A stretch of DNA of 64,000 nucleotides. Source: Bryoerythrophyllum caledonicum (taxonomy: Eukaryota > Streptophyta > Bryopsida > Pottiales > Pottiaceae). This document shows positions 1 to 12,669 of the stretch, piece after piece (position 1 is the first letter of the stretch; each line of letters opens with the position of its first letter). The translations under genes were made by a program, and so were the position numbers. The stretch lies in assembly GCA_963971425.1 (NCBI GenBank), contig OZ020520.1:5250553-5314552 (forward strand), written 5' to 3'. Below the pieces are notes generated by a model, which had not been told where the DNA came from, made no database searches, and saw only the letters and a program-made list of their open reading frames with translations.

Positions 1-37
1 ACTTATGATAACTCTTGTATTTTCAATCTGGGCACAG

Positions 38-459
38 ATTGAAGTGAAGATACGTCTTCAGCAAGCCCTCTCTCCACAGGAAATGTTCCAGTTGGCACGG
101 AATCTTGAGCAAAATAGCATGAGTAAGTACTAGTGATTTCTTCACATGATCATGTGGAAGATCCTAGAATCACGATTTTAATGTTCATATTGGAGATAAA
201 CTGATCAGACTATCTTATTTTACGTTTACAACCATGCTTGTAAGATTTATTTTTCTTGTCAAAATTTCTCTTGAAGTGATATAGGTTTCCTGATATGCAT
301 GCAGACGTGGTTACCGGCGCACAGAGAAACATCATCATCGTCTCGGGGATCCCTTCTCGTTTACAGTACGATGATCAGAGCGTGCTTGCGGAAGTCGAAA
401 GATTTGATAAGGGCGCAAAAATTGTTGATCACGTATTTACTGAGGAAGAAAATTTTTGA
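38..459 (+). CDS. Possible 3' exons of an unidentified gene
   Basis: Two segments read as exons. The first (38-122) follows an AG acceptor and ends at a GTAAGT donor. The second (305-459) follows GCAG. Joined in phase they give about 79 codons ending in TGA at 457-459, with a peptide that looks like real coding sequence (it includes ALSPQEMFQLARNLEQNS). The gene would begin left of the window. I do not recognise the family. A longer frame at 299-604 overlaps the second exon in another phase and looks less protein-like. Confidence 0.35.
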
Positions 460-696
460 TCATATACAGAGACAAACTGTATGGGATATATTTACCGGGA
501 CCCAGTCATCGTCTCTAATGTCACTGCAGACACAGTTTCATAAAGTTGATGATTCTTCAGATCCAGTCTCCAGATTTGTGATTGTGACGTGTTCTAGGGA
601 CTGATTTCAACAAACAAACTAGAGAGATGTGAGTTTGATCACGTCAACCTGGATGTCATGCTGAACCACACTACACTAACGATCACTTTTAGTGTA

Positions 697-868
697 TGTC
701 ACACTAATTGGTTTATAGATGCTTTAACTTTTTACTCTTGGTGAATATTTTTACCAACTATGTCTACTACGATCTGCCCCTTTGAGCAGTATAGATAGTT
801 GTGCTCTTAGTAAAAAATACTCATCAAAAGTAAAAAGTTATAGCATTTCTAAATCAATTAGTGTGACA
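697..868. repeat. MITE-like hairpin repeat, copy 1
   Basis: The two halves are near-perfect inverted repeats of about 55 bp, starting TGTCACACTAATTG and returning as its complement near 868. There is no coding capacity. A related hairpin lies at about 60811-60970. The length and structure fit a miniature inverted-repeat transposable element. I could not settle the target duplication. Confidence 0.55.
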
Positions 869-2060
869 GATCATTTCTTCACATGATCATTTCGAAATGT
901 GATCTTTAGTGTACTGAGGTTGTGGACGTATTGCACCAAATTAGTAGCCAGTTAATTTTGATTAAACGTGACCATGGAATATTATCTAACTCAGAAGAAG
1001 AAGCCACGACACTCCTCTGATACGGCAAACATTCTCCCTGGTAATTTCACTCCTCCATCTGATTGAGCAGACACGCTTCTCGATTTTATATAATATTTTC
1101 AAGCTTGTCTGCCAAGTCGTCGATTTAAAGTGTTTGCGGACAATTCAATCAAGCATAAGTACTACATTGATCTATATATGACGTATTCCTTTCTTGAACA
1201 GCTACATAGTTACGAGAGTTTTCATTCATATTTCAACGATTAAACATGGACTCCAGTTGCCTTCGAGAGGAGGTAACAATCTGGTTTTGTCAATTATATA
1301 TTTTCTACTGTGATGTTAACCTACCCTTCAAAACAGTTTTATTTTTTTAATTACTGTTTTGTTGAATTGATGTTCACTAGCAGACTTTTAGGACTCTGCA
1401 GTCGGCCAAACGACTTGGTTATGGCCCCAGAAAGGTCAAGTCATACGGTACATACATGATCTCAAATTAGTACTCTGATTAGAAAAATGGCCTTGATCTC
1501 ATGTCTTACGTGAAACCAGATGATTAATATTCCAACCACAGTTCAAATGGGGCTATTTTCCGCACTCTAAATTTAAGACTTTCTAATCAAGCATTTAAAA
1601 AAGTGTGGAAAACTTATGTATAATGTACAAGTGACAATTATGGCTAATTTTTTGAGAAGAAGATGAAAATGAGAACTAATTAGTCACTACTTTGCAGCAC
1701 TTATGAATTGGAGTTTGGAGTTGAGAAACATGGAACTTGCTCTCAATGAATTCTAGCTCATAGTTAAGCTCTCAATATTTATTTTATATTTAGCATGTTA
1801 CAATTGATATATATTTGCACTGAACTTTCTTCATTATATCCACTGGTAATGGAACACGACGATAGAGCAAAGGTAGTGTCATGTACGGTCACGGTTTGCT
1901 AGGCTTACTCACTTTCCGGTAAAAACTGAGAATTCAATAAAAATTTAAAAACAAAGTTTTTTACATTGTAGTTGGTTGGTGGTAGAAGTTAACTTGATTT
2001 TGCATGTAGCCCTAATTTTTTGTTATTTAGTTCCTTCTACAAGAAATTTTATAGGAACGC
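869..2060. other. No confident gene
   Basis: AT-rich sequence. A short ATG-headed segment at 1246-1272 followed by a GTAACA, and a segment at 1381-1450, could be exons, but nothing supports a product. Confidence 0.3.
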
Positions 2061-2065
2061 TAAAA

Positions 2066-2096
2066 ACACGCAATTAAGCAATTATGCACTTGGCCA
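2066..2096 (+). repeat. Left TIR of the outer element
   Basis: It matches the reverse complement of 25655-25685 at 29 of 31 positions. Both copies run into a subterminal GTGCACTTGG motif, so each end holds a short inverted pair of CACTTGG. TAAAA (2061-2065) lies immediately outside. Confidence 0.8.
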
Positions 2097-2636
2097 TTTA
2101 AAAGTGCACTTGGGTACAACGGCGGCCATTGCGAACAAAAGTGGCAAAATTGAAAAAAAAAAAAAAAATCAAAGAAAAAAAAAGTTTTCCTAAGGAAAAA
2201 AAATTGAGCTTCTACAACAATATTATGTACAATCATGGTTGTTCATATTGGAAGCGATTTTTTGGCATTTTCAACTAATTTGTGGTGGCCCCTCGTTAAT
2301 ACTAGATAAATGTGTATTTAATATAGTTTCACAATATTCCAAAGATAGATTTGAAGAATTATAGTATATAAACAGACGTAATTACAAAAAAACATACTTT
2401 TTGCAAGGGTTGGCAGTTGATTAAAAGATATTCTACATAGTACATAATGCATACAATGGTGAAAACTAAATATAGATGCTTCAACAATTGGACTTAGCAC
2501 CAATAGTAAACACAGCTTTACTCTAAAGGATTAATGACATAACGTCTTACATCACCCTTAGAATATACTACTCTTACACATACACTATATATCAATTACC
2601 ATACACAACTAGTATACTCTAAAAAAGGCACACTAT

Positions 2637-5600
2637 CTACTCCATAGAATTTAGGGCTGCTTGCAAACGGTCGTCATCGATAGCTTCGGTTTGCATTGCA
2701 ATATATTGTAGGATGTGAGCCTTTGCCGATTGAAGAATGCGAATCCTGCTTTCAACCTGCGCTCCAAATACATTGCGCTTTCTGCACCCGCTGGCCCCGG
2801 ACATGGTTCTTTCCGGTGTGTCTACCCATGAAAAAATGCATGCATCTTTCTCTACCCAACTATGGCTCTCCCCAGATGGCTCCCAGATTGAGTCCATGCA
2901 ATTTGCATACCGTTGTGCAGAAGACCCATGTCCATCAGCAACCCCCCTTTGGATGATGGGCCAATACCAACAAACCTTTATCTTAAGTCTCCATCGGTTT
3001 TTTCCTTCCTCAATCACTTTCCCCACATAGAATGGTACACCGCCTTCTATCTCTGCTCGATCAACACTCAAGGCTACAAATTGTCCACAACGGATATCAG
3101 ATTGTGGATTAAATGGTGGAAATGGGTCGTGATTACTTTCATACATTGTTCCTTCTTCGGCGCGTTCCTCAACACAGTTGCGCTCTGTTTGTTGTGCCCT
3201 ACGCACTGCTTGATTAGAGGGTCTTCCTCTACGAGGACCAAAGTATCCTCGAGCCTCGGCATTTGGAAGCATGGCCACTACCTGCTCTACGACATATATC
3301 TCGCGATTTTCTTCACTTGTACCATCCATTACATCCAAAGATGCGCTCCCTGTAGGTCCGGTGTTGGAGAACTCTGAAGGCCAAAACGGTGTGGTACGAT
3401 GCTCATTGCTACGGTCTTTGTGTGGAAATTGAGCTAAATAGAGTTTCAATCTTTCAGCCTCTACTTTTGCCTCACGATTCTTGTCCTCATGCTGCAACCT
3501 TTGAATGCACCTTTGTTTATATGCAATGAAGTCATCCAACGCCTTCAACTCCCGTTCGTCCGTTGCAAATACTTCTGCAAACGATGGTCGTTCATCCCTA
3601 TTTGGCAACGACCTCAAAGTTTTTGTCCCTGCCTCCGGTCCCCATGGATCCTTGCAATAATGCTTGTGTTGTACTCGAACTTCATGACTCCCTTCTCGAT
3701 TGTCCATATAGAATCGCATGTGGTGCGGAAATGTTATGCCCACCAATGAATCCTGACCTGTCAGTAAGTGAGGAGTTATGAACAATTTCCAATTCCATAC
3801 ATTCTCTAGCAGTCGGGCGCTAACAAATGACTCCGTAGGAGATGTTCCTCGTTCTATAAGACTCATCATTTCCTTCAACGAGTCGACGTCCGACCTCTTC
3901 AACGTATTTGATATACAACTGAAACGTTGATCAATATCTTCGTGGGTATGGCCCACTATAAGAAAAGATAGTTCCACCTCCTGAAAAAACCCCAATCCCA
4001 CCAATGTAGCACATAGAGCAAACATATAAATATTTTTGTTCTCACGCGTGCAGTTGTCGGCCTGAATCCGCAATGTTGGTGGCAAAAAGCCCCTCCTCCG
4101 AAGCACATCTCCAATCACATACAACAATGTACTCACGACTTGATTGCTATCGTGTTTGTGGTGAGCCCCAAACTACACGTCGCAATATAAACCAATGCCA
4201 TGTACAAGAGCACCACACAGATGGGTCTTCACAAACCGGTGCTCAATGTTCTTCACAGTCTGACGCATCCTCGGTACCATGGTCGTGTTTTGGTCCATGC
4301 CATCCACTATGATGCACATGTACAACTCAGGGCTAATATAACACGACCTCTTGAATATCCAATAATGCCTACGTTCTTCCATCTGATAGCGTAGATGCAA
4401 CATAAACAACTCCTTTATCTTTATCCTTGCATCCGCATTGGTGGTTCCTTCCATGGCACATTTATACTCCCAACAATGATAACACTTTGAGAATCTCGAG
4501 AATGGAGGTACCTGAACGTGGGGATACTTGATGCGCCACATCCTCCGGAACGAACTCATAGAAATGGTTTCCCCATTACAAATACTCTTGACCTCCTCGT
4601 TCACGTAATTGAATACATCAAATTTGGCTGTATTCATAGGAAGGAGAATGAGAGGCACCACTTCGTTGTCACTCTTACGGCGAATACAGCGATGAGGTTG
4701 AGGACAACCAGCTTCATCGACAAACGATTTAAAGCAAGCCTCTGCTGCAGACATTCTAGTACTCTCTCTTATCGGATCTGAAAGCGTATTGCCGTGAATC
4801 GATGTTACTCTTCCATATATTAGACAGTCCTTCTTCAATTGCTTAAAGCGCCTCTGTGAATATCCAACCCCAAGAGCGTAGCAAGCATTGCAAACTTCTT
4901 TCCCATCTAACTTTGTTACAAACTTGTCTCGACGAGTTCCTTCCGTCCTTGTGTAAAAAGAAACTAGCATCTGTCTCATCCACGTACTTCGAACTGAAAA
5001 CTCATTACCCCATGCATTATATCGCATGTTCAATAGATACCTTGCTGGAACGTCCCTCAAACAATTGCGTTTGCATCCTCCTTGTGTCATTGCAATTTGC
5101 ACGCTTCTAAGCGATACCTTAGATGGTGCAGCTTCTGTCAATGATGGCTCCCTAGAATCTCTCCTTCTCCTATTTTGCATAGAATATGGACGACGTGCTG
5201 GTCTAACATAAACAAATCCATCTACATGGGGCAAATCTTGGATGTTTGAGGGAGTAGGCTGGGAAAACGGCAAATTTTCATCTTCCGCATTTGAAGCATG
5301 ACTACTGCGTCGAGACCTCTGGGTGGATCCTGGTGTGTTGATGAACTCAGGAAAATCAAATTCTGGGGCCATCACTTCTGTAGGCGCTATCTGTGATCCA
5401 ATGTCACCATGGACACCTGTGATATCAGGTTCTACAGTCACTACACGTAGCAAAGATCGATGCCAACGAATGATCAAGCCCACACACATGCCAAGGCGTT
5501 CTCCTACAATCTCTCCAGTCCAATGCAATGCATCATCTACCCTAATGATACGCACTGCCACCTCAAATGGGAACAACTTTGACCCATTCAATTCCATGCC

Positions 5601-5828
5601 ACTTTTGAATGCATGCTCCCTGGTTGCTAAGCCCACCACATCTCCTTTCTCAGAAAGCAATTCAACTGTCCTCTCCAATTCAGATGTTCTGATCCCAACA
5701 GATCTCTGCTGAATTTGCCTTGCACGTGCTGCTCGTACTAATCGAGCCCCCATAGAGCTATTGGAGTGCATATTATCCCTTTGGATGTGTGGCCGTATCG
5801 AAGGAGTCTGAATCGTGCGGCTGTCCAT
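2637..5828 (-). CDS. DUF7869-type putative DDE transposase, one in-frame TAG
   Basis: A frame of about 1,060 codons broken only by a TAG at 4173-4175. I start at 5828 because an intron-like acceptor (TTTCAATAG) lies just upstream. The N-terminal third is low-complexity. A cysteine region follows (KRNCL, then GKEVCNACYALGVG), as in proteins annotated DUF7869. Three acidic motifs line up as a possible DDE-type triad: VDGMDQNTT, LRIQADNCTRENKN and VGHTHEDIDQRFS. The last two are hallmarks of the family. The C-terminus has a small beta-rich region (near VGKVIEEGKNRW) before the stop at 2637. It lies inside a TIR element and reads away from the ParB/methyltransferase gene. The transposase role is inferred from the motifs and the element context. 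The TAG may be a decayed TGG or CAG codon. Confidence 0.75.
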
Positions 5829-6084
5829 TATCACTATTGAAAAAATAAGAACATTATGGCTGCACATTAGTCAAAATATATGTACTAATTGTTAACCTTC
5901 AAAGCACCATTCATTTGATAAAAGATATATTTCTAAATACATATTCACTGTTCAAAATATGATGATGATATTAGACCTTTTGATGAAACAACTTTGAAAT
6001 GAAAAAATTAAGAATTTGTAGAGCATGAACTCCTTGCACAGAGTCATTAACCCTGAAGGTACAATGACAGTTTTACACCAAAAA

Positions 6085-6690
6085 CACTTCAAAATTCTTG
6101 GATTCTAGTGCAATGAACAAAAAAGGAAACAAAAACTTTTATTTCTAATTTTGACTGTAGAATCTCAATTACGGCTTGTTAAGTAATATAAAACAAAATT
6201 TCATAAACTTTGACCGCATGGATTGAAAGATTATAGTGTTTGAAGTCAAGCATATGGTTCATTTTCTTCCCTGAGTGCAGTGGATCAGCAGACTTTGACT
6301 TCACTTGCTATCAAATTTTTGCACTACACAAGGTCTAAATCCATAACCATCTTGTTAAGCTTGATGTTAGTTCTTTGTACACCAATTTTTAGAGGTAGAG
6401 AACGGGTGTAGCATATTCAAAACAATTGTGCAAGGAGTGGAAGTTTGGAATTTCTTAAATCACACTATAATTTTTTGTGAACTTAATATGTTTTAGATTG
6501 GTAATCCAAATGGTCATAAGAAGGTTTACACCACATATTGTTGTGGAAAAAATAAAAAGTGAAAAATAAAAAAATATCTAGGTTTTATTTGGAAAACAAA
6601 AAGTTTTTTTGGTACCTTGCCCAACACTGACTGACAATGTGTGAAAATGTTTGACTTGGGTTGATATGCTATTTTTCACTAATGACAAGA
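6085..6690 (+). repeat. Spacer repeat, copy A
   Basis: AT-rich block of about 600 bp, related throughout to 8830-9415. Shared landmarks are GACCGCAYGGATTGAAAGATTATA, split here as GACCGCATGG plus ATTGAAAGATTATA, and ATTTTTAGAGGTAGA before a GTGTAGCAT motif. A diverged inverted copy lies at about 62440-63350. Confidence 0.6.
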
Positions 6691-8098
6691 ACTTATTTTG
6701 ACAACATCAAGGGAAATAGTATTAGTTGTAAGTACCGAAAATCTCACATTCAACATAGTGTCATAGCAAAAGTTTTTGAACATGCCCGACTTGCCCGACT
6801 TGCCCGCTCTCCCCATTTGAAATTCAAAACCCTTCAACTTTTTGATCAAATGTCCAATTTAGGTCAAAACTATTTTCCCACTAAAGTCTTGATAATGCCT
6901 TCCTATGATAAAATTTTCAAAGAGAAATGTTGGAAATTGACACCATAGGAACATGACCGAACTTTCAAAAAGCCCATTTTTGACAATTGATCCTTTAGGG
7001 GTTAAATATGTTACACCTCTTCTGCATCCCTAAACATTGGTGTAAAATAGAACTTATATCATTTCTAACATGATGATAATGAATCTAGATCATGTGTGAT
7101 GTAATCTTTTGAATCCAAGGGAACTGAAATGAAGGGATTCCACAGAATCTAGGGAAGAAAATGAACCATGTTGTCTACTTGCTATTACTGACACTATTGG
7201 AATTTGTTACAATCGCTAATAAATGAAAGGGTTTATACATCCACATCAAGGTTTTTCTATAAATTACATAGTATAGAAGATCAATCAACAATCAATCTTA
7301 AACTTGTATAAAAATAAATGTTTACCTGAAGATGCGTTGCAGGTGTTAGCGGTACACGCACTAATGCTTGATGGCGTTCAACATTAATTCAACATTATGT
7401 CGTTGTTGTTGAACATGTTTTCCAACCCTTCCCACTGTACCTGCAACATATGCATAAAATTTATATGGTAAACTATGTGATAAAAAATCCCAAGTATCTT
7501 TGTATTACATGTAGGCTATAGCCAATTTTTTTAATATAATATGTAAAAAGCTTAAACAAAAGGAGAAACAAAGCAAAAGGTCCAAAGTTCTAAAGTCAAA
7601 CTTTGACTAGTAAACTTGGAGCACAAGGTTCCAACAAGGATATAAGGTTTCTATGCAAATCTAGAGGTCTCTTCCCATCTCAGTTTCTAAGGTGAACTCT
7701 CTTGCAATCGAAACCTCAAGGCCATGTGTATTTTTACTTCATTCACTAATTTCTGTCAACTTGTGTGTAGTGTGTAGATTGGAGGAAATTTGAACATCGA
7801 AAAGTTTCTTGAAAATTTGGTAAGTTTCTGACCTTGTTTCAATTCTGAATGAGGGAACTCCAGTATTAGATTCATGATGATTAAAGATTAGTCAGAGATA
7901 CAATAGTGTAAGGTGAGCAGAACCAAGAGTTGAGCACCCAAATGAAAACATCCACTTCAGTATGTTCAAAGATTACAAATTCAATAGAAGTAAGATGTTT
8001 ACAACTAGTGAGTCAACTAGTGACATCAAAGAGTGACACCAAAATCCACTGAGAACTTCAATAATGAGAGTAGCCCGTAGTATTGTATTAAAACCATG

Positions 8099-8298
8099 NN
8101 NNNNNNNNNNNNNNNNNNNNNNNNNNNNNNNNNNNNNNNNNNNNNNNNNNNNNNNNNNNNNNNNNNNNNNNNNNNNNNNNNNNNNNNNNNNNNNNNNNNN
8201 NNNNNNNNNNNNNNNNNNNNNNNNNNNNNNNNNNNNNNNNNNNNNNNNNNNNNNNNNNNNNNNNNNNNNNNNNNNNNNNNNNNNNNNNNNNNNNNNNN
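8099..8298. other. Assembly gap (200 N)
   Basis: A run of exactly 200 N, probably a fixed-size placeholder. Apparent frames that cross it have no meaning. Confidence 0.98.
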
Positions 8299-8480
8299 CT
8301 CCAAATTTCTCTCCCTCACCCCTCCCCTCCAAATTTCTCTCCCTCACACCTCCCCTCCATTCCTCTCCTCACACCTCCCCTCCATTCCTCTCCCTCACAC
8401 CTCCCCTCCATTCCTCTCCCTCACACCTCCCCTCCATTCCTCTCCCTCCCACCTCCCCTCCATTCCTCTCCCTCACAACT
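8299..8480 (+). repeat. CT-rich minisatellite
   Basis: Tandem copies of a unit of about 26 bp, CTCCCTCACACCTCCCCTCC plus ATTCCT with small variations. The array abuts the assembly gap, so its true length is unknown. Confidence 0.85.
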
Positions 8481-8829
8481 CTTCTCTTCTCACAAGCCTT
8501 TCTCTCACAAACCCACAAGCCTCCAAACCCTTCTCCAAATCCTCTCTCTCACAGTGGCAGCCTCCTCACAACAATGGCATGGGTGTGCGCGCGCACACCC
8601 CTCCTTGGACTACCCAAGGATTGATATCCGTAGTTGATACCCTCAGAACAAAAACCCTAATTTTCAAACCCTAATTGATACCCTGAACAAATACCTATGT
8701 TGATAACCGGATGTTGGTACCCATGAAATCATACCCTGGTTGTGATACCCTCGCTATTGATACCCAAAGCACCATAGTCCATAAATGGTGTAAAGAATAT
8801 CTCAACCAAAACTCGTAAAAAATGCTTGT

Positions 8830-9415
8830 TTTAGTGCAATTAGCTTGCATGAAAAAGTGAGGTATTTTTTGTAGTTTTAACCGTAGGATCTCAATAAAGG
8901 CTTATAAAGTAATGTACTCACAAAATTTCATAAAGTTTGACCGCACGGATTGAAAGATTATAATGTTTGAAGTTGAGAAAAGGCTCATTTTCATCCCTGC
9001 GTTTTATGGATCAGCAGACTTTGACTTAAATTAGTGTCCAATTTTTGCATTTCAAAGGGTCTCAATTAATTACCATAATGTTTAGCATGATGTTAGTTTT
9101 CTGTATACCAATTTTTAGAGGTAGACAAGGAGCGTAGCATTTTCAAAAAAATTGTGCAATGAGTGGAGGTTCAAAAATTCTCAATTCACGTTACATTTTT
9201 TGGGGAACTCAATATTGTTTTAAATGAGAATCCAAATGGTCAATAAGAAGTTTTACATCACATAATGCTGTAGGAAAAATAAAAAGTGAATCATACAAAG
9301 ATCTCAAAGTTTTATGTGGGAAGGTAGTGGTTTCTTTGGTACGTTGGCCGAAAATGTGTGAGAATGTGTGAAAATAATTGATTTGGATTGGCGTGCTATT
9401 TCACCAAAGAACTAA
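8830..9415 (+). repeat. Spacer repeat, copy B
   Basis: Same unit and orientation as copy A at 6085-6690, clearly related over its whole length. Confidence 0.6.
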
Positions 9416-9900
9416 CAACATGCTTCACACGATGCTGTTGGATTTTGATCTTGTGTAGTGCAAAAGTTTTTAGAGGTAGAAAAGGAGTGTAGCATATTTA
9501 AAAAAATTGTGCAAGGAATGGAGGTTCAAAAATTCTCAATTCACGTTTTTTTCTTTTGGGGAACTTGATGTTGTTTGAAATGAGAAACCAAATGGTCCAT
9601 AAGAAGGTTTACATGATGTAATGCCGTAGCAAAAATCAAAAGTGAATCATACGAAGATCTCAAAGTTTTATGTGGACATGTAGAAGATTTTCTGGTACCT
9701 TAGCAGAAAATTTGTGACAATGTGTGAAAATAATTGACTTGGATTAATATGCCTTTTCACCAAAGAACTAACAACATGCTTAACACGATGATATTGGATT
9801 TAGATCTTCTGAGGTGCAAAAGTTTTTAGAGGTAGACAAGGGGTGTAGCATGTTCAAAAAAGTTGTGCAATGAGTGGAGGTTCAAAAATTCTTATTCCAT
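9416..9900 (+). repeat. Spacer repeat, two partial copies
   Basis: The 3' half of the spacer unit is repeated again from about 9455 and partly from about 9815. Each copy begins with TTTTTAGAGGTAGA and runs through a TGTGCAATGAGTGGAGG-like motif. The last copy ends just before the ParB/methyltransferase gene. Confidence 0.55.
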
Positions 9901-9954
9901 ACTAATAGTGACTATGGTTTTGTAATGATATACAGGTTTTTTGAGTGTTGCGTT

Positions 9955-11107
9955 ATGGCACCACCAAATATTGACAGAATTTGGGAGAGCCACGGCTGGT
10001 GGATCGCGGAAGTGGATGAGTCGAACGCCTTCTTGTGGGAGACGGATTATCCCTTTGAGTTGGGGAAGCGTACATCGGCATTGGGGAAGAGTTTTGGCAA
10101 AATTCAGGCAATCACTCTTCGACCTGATGATATGGTATATGTTACTTGCACAGTAGGTCCTGGTCAATCGGAGGTGAAGACTTCTCTTTCGAAGAAGTTG
10201 CTTCTTGCACCTGTCCCTTTGAATCTTCTTCAAAATCCAGGTCAGGTGAAATTCCTCAAATCATTGCAGACGTTTTGGTTGAATATCTCTCTTGCGGTAC
10301 GTACTGCTAGACACAACAACGTCTTAGCCTGTTTAGCGTTATCACCGGAGATGGTGCTGAAGGCTAAGAAGATTATAGAGGAACATATTAGATATGAGGC
10401 ATTTCGGGAGAGGGACCCATCACGTGCGACAACTCAAGCCCCACCAGCAAAATCGGAAGAAACAGAAGTTTATCGAATTCTTGCTGAGCCGTTGCAACTG
10501 GATTGGCGACCATTGGAGGGGGGGAGAGGAAGTGGAGGCCAACATCCCGCCACAACTTCTGAGGTACAGACATTACCGAATCCTCCATTAACGAGTAGAC
10601 GTCCTACGAAGAGGCCACGACGTGTTGACAGTGATGTAGCTTCTGGTTCAAGAGAAGGCCCATCAAGTTTGGATCCAAGTGGGAGGAGGTTGATTGGGAG
10701 AAGTGCAAGATCAGGTGCCAGGATTCCTAGGTCGGGGCTCAGGACGTCTGATGGTCATCGTAGGGCCCCTACATCTACAGCGGGAGATTTAGCTGATTTG
10801 TCAGCCATGGCGCCGGAGGAAGAAGATTTTCACAACCTTCCAGACAGTATACCAGAGGATTTTGAAGGCAATGTGGAGATACCACAGGATCTTCCAACTC
10901 CAATGAATTTAAGAGCACCAGTGCCTACAACAGAGGAGATTGCGAAAGGATCAGTGTGGGGAAATTTCGTGTTTAAGGCACACATAGACCGCATTGTCTC
11001 TGTGGAGAATCCAGAAACCAACCACCGGGTTTTATCACAGAAGAGGGTCATAGAAGTATTCAACCGCTTACGGGACCCAGAATCCGCGACTCGGGTGAGT
11101 AGATTGG
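9955..11107 (+). CDS. ParB/methyltransferase-like protein of the outer element, 5' part
   Basis: Starts at ATG 9955, about 20 bases after an acceptor (GATATACAG), so an upstream non-coding exon is likely. The first 130 or so residues form a compact domain of unknown function (begins MAPPNIDRIWESHGWWIAEV). A disordered, Ser/Arg/Pro-rich linker follows, then the start of a domain that continues after the insertion. The open frame runs on only to a stop at 11133, inside the inserted element. The true coding sequence breaks at the 12-bp repeat 11096-11107 and resumes at 22277 in the same phase. With the insertion and one repeat copy removed, the gene has 1,322 codons including the stop. It is disrupted here and not expected to give full-length protein. 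Confidence 0.7.
11096..11107 (+). repeat. Left copy of the 12-bp direct repeat flanking the inner element
   Basis: TGAGTAGATTGG, identical to 22265-22276 and in the same codon phase on both sides. It is read as the target duplication of the inner insertion. Confidence 0.8.
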
Positions 11108-11108
11108 C

Positions 11109-11185
11109 AGGATTGTTAGTTTGTGAGCGGTGAGCAATGCTCACTGAGCGGTGGGACGTGAGCAGTGGGACTTTGAGCATTGAAT
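11109..11185 (+). repeat. Left terminal heptamer cluster of the inner element
   Basis: TAGTTTGTGAGCGGTGAGCA followed by further TGAGCGG and GTGAGCAG copies. The right end (22196-22257) has the reverse-complement pattern with at least six CGCTCA or CGCTCACC units. These are possible transposase-binding subterminal repeats. Confidence 0.6.
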
Positions 11186-12669
11186 TGTCGGAAATTCGAG
11201 GATGATATTTTGTACAAATTGGATGATTAACCGTGGAGATGTGGTGCTAGAGTACCCAATACCCGTGGAAAATTTGGTGTCGTATTGCCTATTTTTGTAG
11301 AACTTTTGCAGTAGTAGAGCCTGCAATATCCACATTTGAAACCTGGATTATGTTCTCTTGTTTTTGAATATGCATTAAGATTTTATTTTTCTACTGAAAT
11401 AATTTTTTGCATAAATCACATTTTTGTAACATTTAAGTAGTTTATATTCTATGTTTAATTTGTTTACTACATATTAATGCCTCGTGAGAAGTGTTTAAGC
11501 CTTAGGATTACAATCCTTAGAAGGTTAGAGGAGAATATGAATAATAAAAGAACCACCCAATGTATTATGAACATCATTCATCAACCTCAAAGCATTTTAG
11601 TTGTTTATAATTTAGGGTTTAGCTTATACTTAATATTAAATCGTATTAGGATTGAAGATATACTTACAAATTTGAAACTAGATTCAAAATTGGAGACGGC
11701 AGAGAGCACCTCCTTTAGTACTGTTGAAAGTTTAGTTTTTATGAAGGGGCTAGTTTTTAAGAAATAAATTTATAGAAATTGGAGAAATTTTATACTATAT
11801 CATGCTTATTCAATTACTATTATAACCACGGAGAATATTATGTTTTTCTCATGTTAGGGAATGGATTAGATCTACAAAGAGGATGAAATGTTAGATGGAA
11901 GATATAGAAGAGAAGTGTAGAAAATATGAGAGAAGTAGAAAGAAGATAATATAAAAAACTAAGGAAATAGGAAACCAAGTTAAGAAGGAAAAAATGTAGA
12001 GAGAAAGGTTTTTTTGAAAATTAGAGGGAAGAAGAGTAGAATAGTGAAGGGAATAGAATAAGTACATGGAGGAAAGAGAAGAAATATAAACAATGGAGAA
12101 AGTAGAGGAAGATGGAAAGAGAAAGAAAATCATATGTAAGAGGGAATAAGTAGGCTACAAATGAAAAAAGAACTAAAAAATGAAATAGAATGAAGGAAAG
12201 TGAACACAATGAGAAAAATGAGTCACGAATGGAAAAAACACATACCGTTAATGGATGGTTGAGTAATTGAGAACCGTTATACTAGGATGTGGATATTACA
12301 TGGAGAACTTGGTTCAATGCCAAGAAAGCATCAAGTCCTGTAGATGGTTGAAATTGTCGGATCCAACAACTGTCACAAGAATTGGAAGTTTGAAATTTTT
12401 ACACATTTGACAATCACAGAAGACCGAAGCATTGTCACCGAAGCATTTTAAGATAGCTGGGATCATATTAACTAAAACAATAGAATCATAACACAACAAA
12501 CGTAGTGAGTCATGATCGGAGAATAACAACACTACTGAAATGACGATGTAGATACTTTTGAGAGTTCAAGATCTTCCTCAGCTTCAACATCAAGATACAT
12601 AAAGACATCGGAGTTTTACTTAGGACGTGATATAGACGGGGAAGGCTGCGAGAACTGCGAGGCTTGGAG
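11186..12669. other. No confident gene; purine-rich tract
   Basis: From about 11860 to 12235 the plus strand is almost all A and G, so long frames on the minus strand here are low-complexity artefacts. A minus frame at 12314-12532 could be a distal exon of the methyltransferase-like gene, but shows no recognised motif. One copy of the GTCGGATCCAACAAC palindrome lies at 12356-12370. Confidence 0.4.

Larger units (their letters stand above)
5829..9954. other. Non-coding spacer between the two divergent genes of the outer element
   Basis: About 4.1 kb without a supported gene. It should hold both promoters. A segment at about 7326-7440 (minus), bounded by TTGCAG and a GTAAAC donor, could be a non-coding first exon of the DUF7869-type gene. 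The spacer contains direct repeats, an assembly gap and a CT-rich minisatellite, listed separately. Confidence 0.5.

Noticed and set aside
8064..8674. Long frames across the N run
   Set aside because: They consist of unknown bases plus a CT-rich minisatellite.
11891..12209. Minus-strand frames rich in Phe, Leu and Ser
   Set aside because: They are translation of a purine-rich tract with no protein character.
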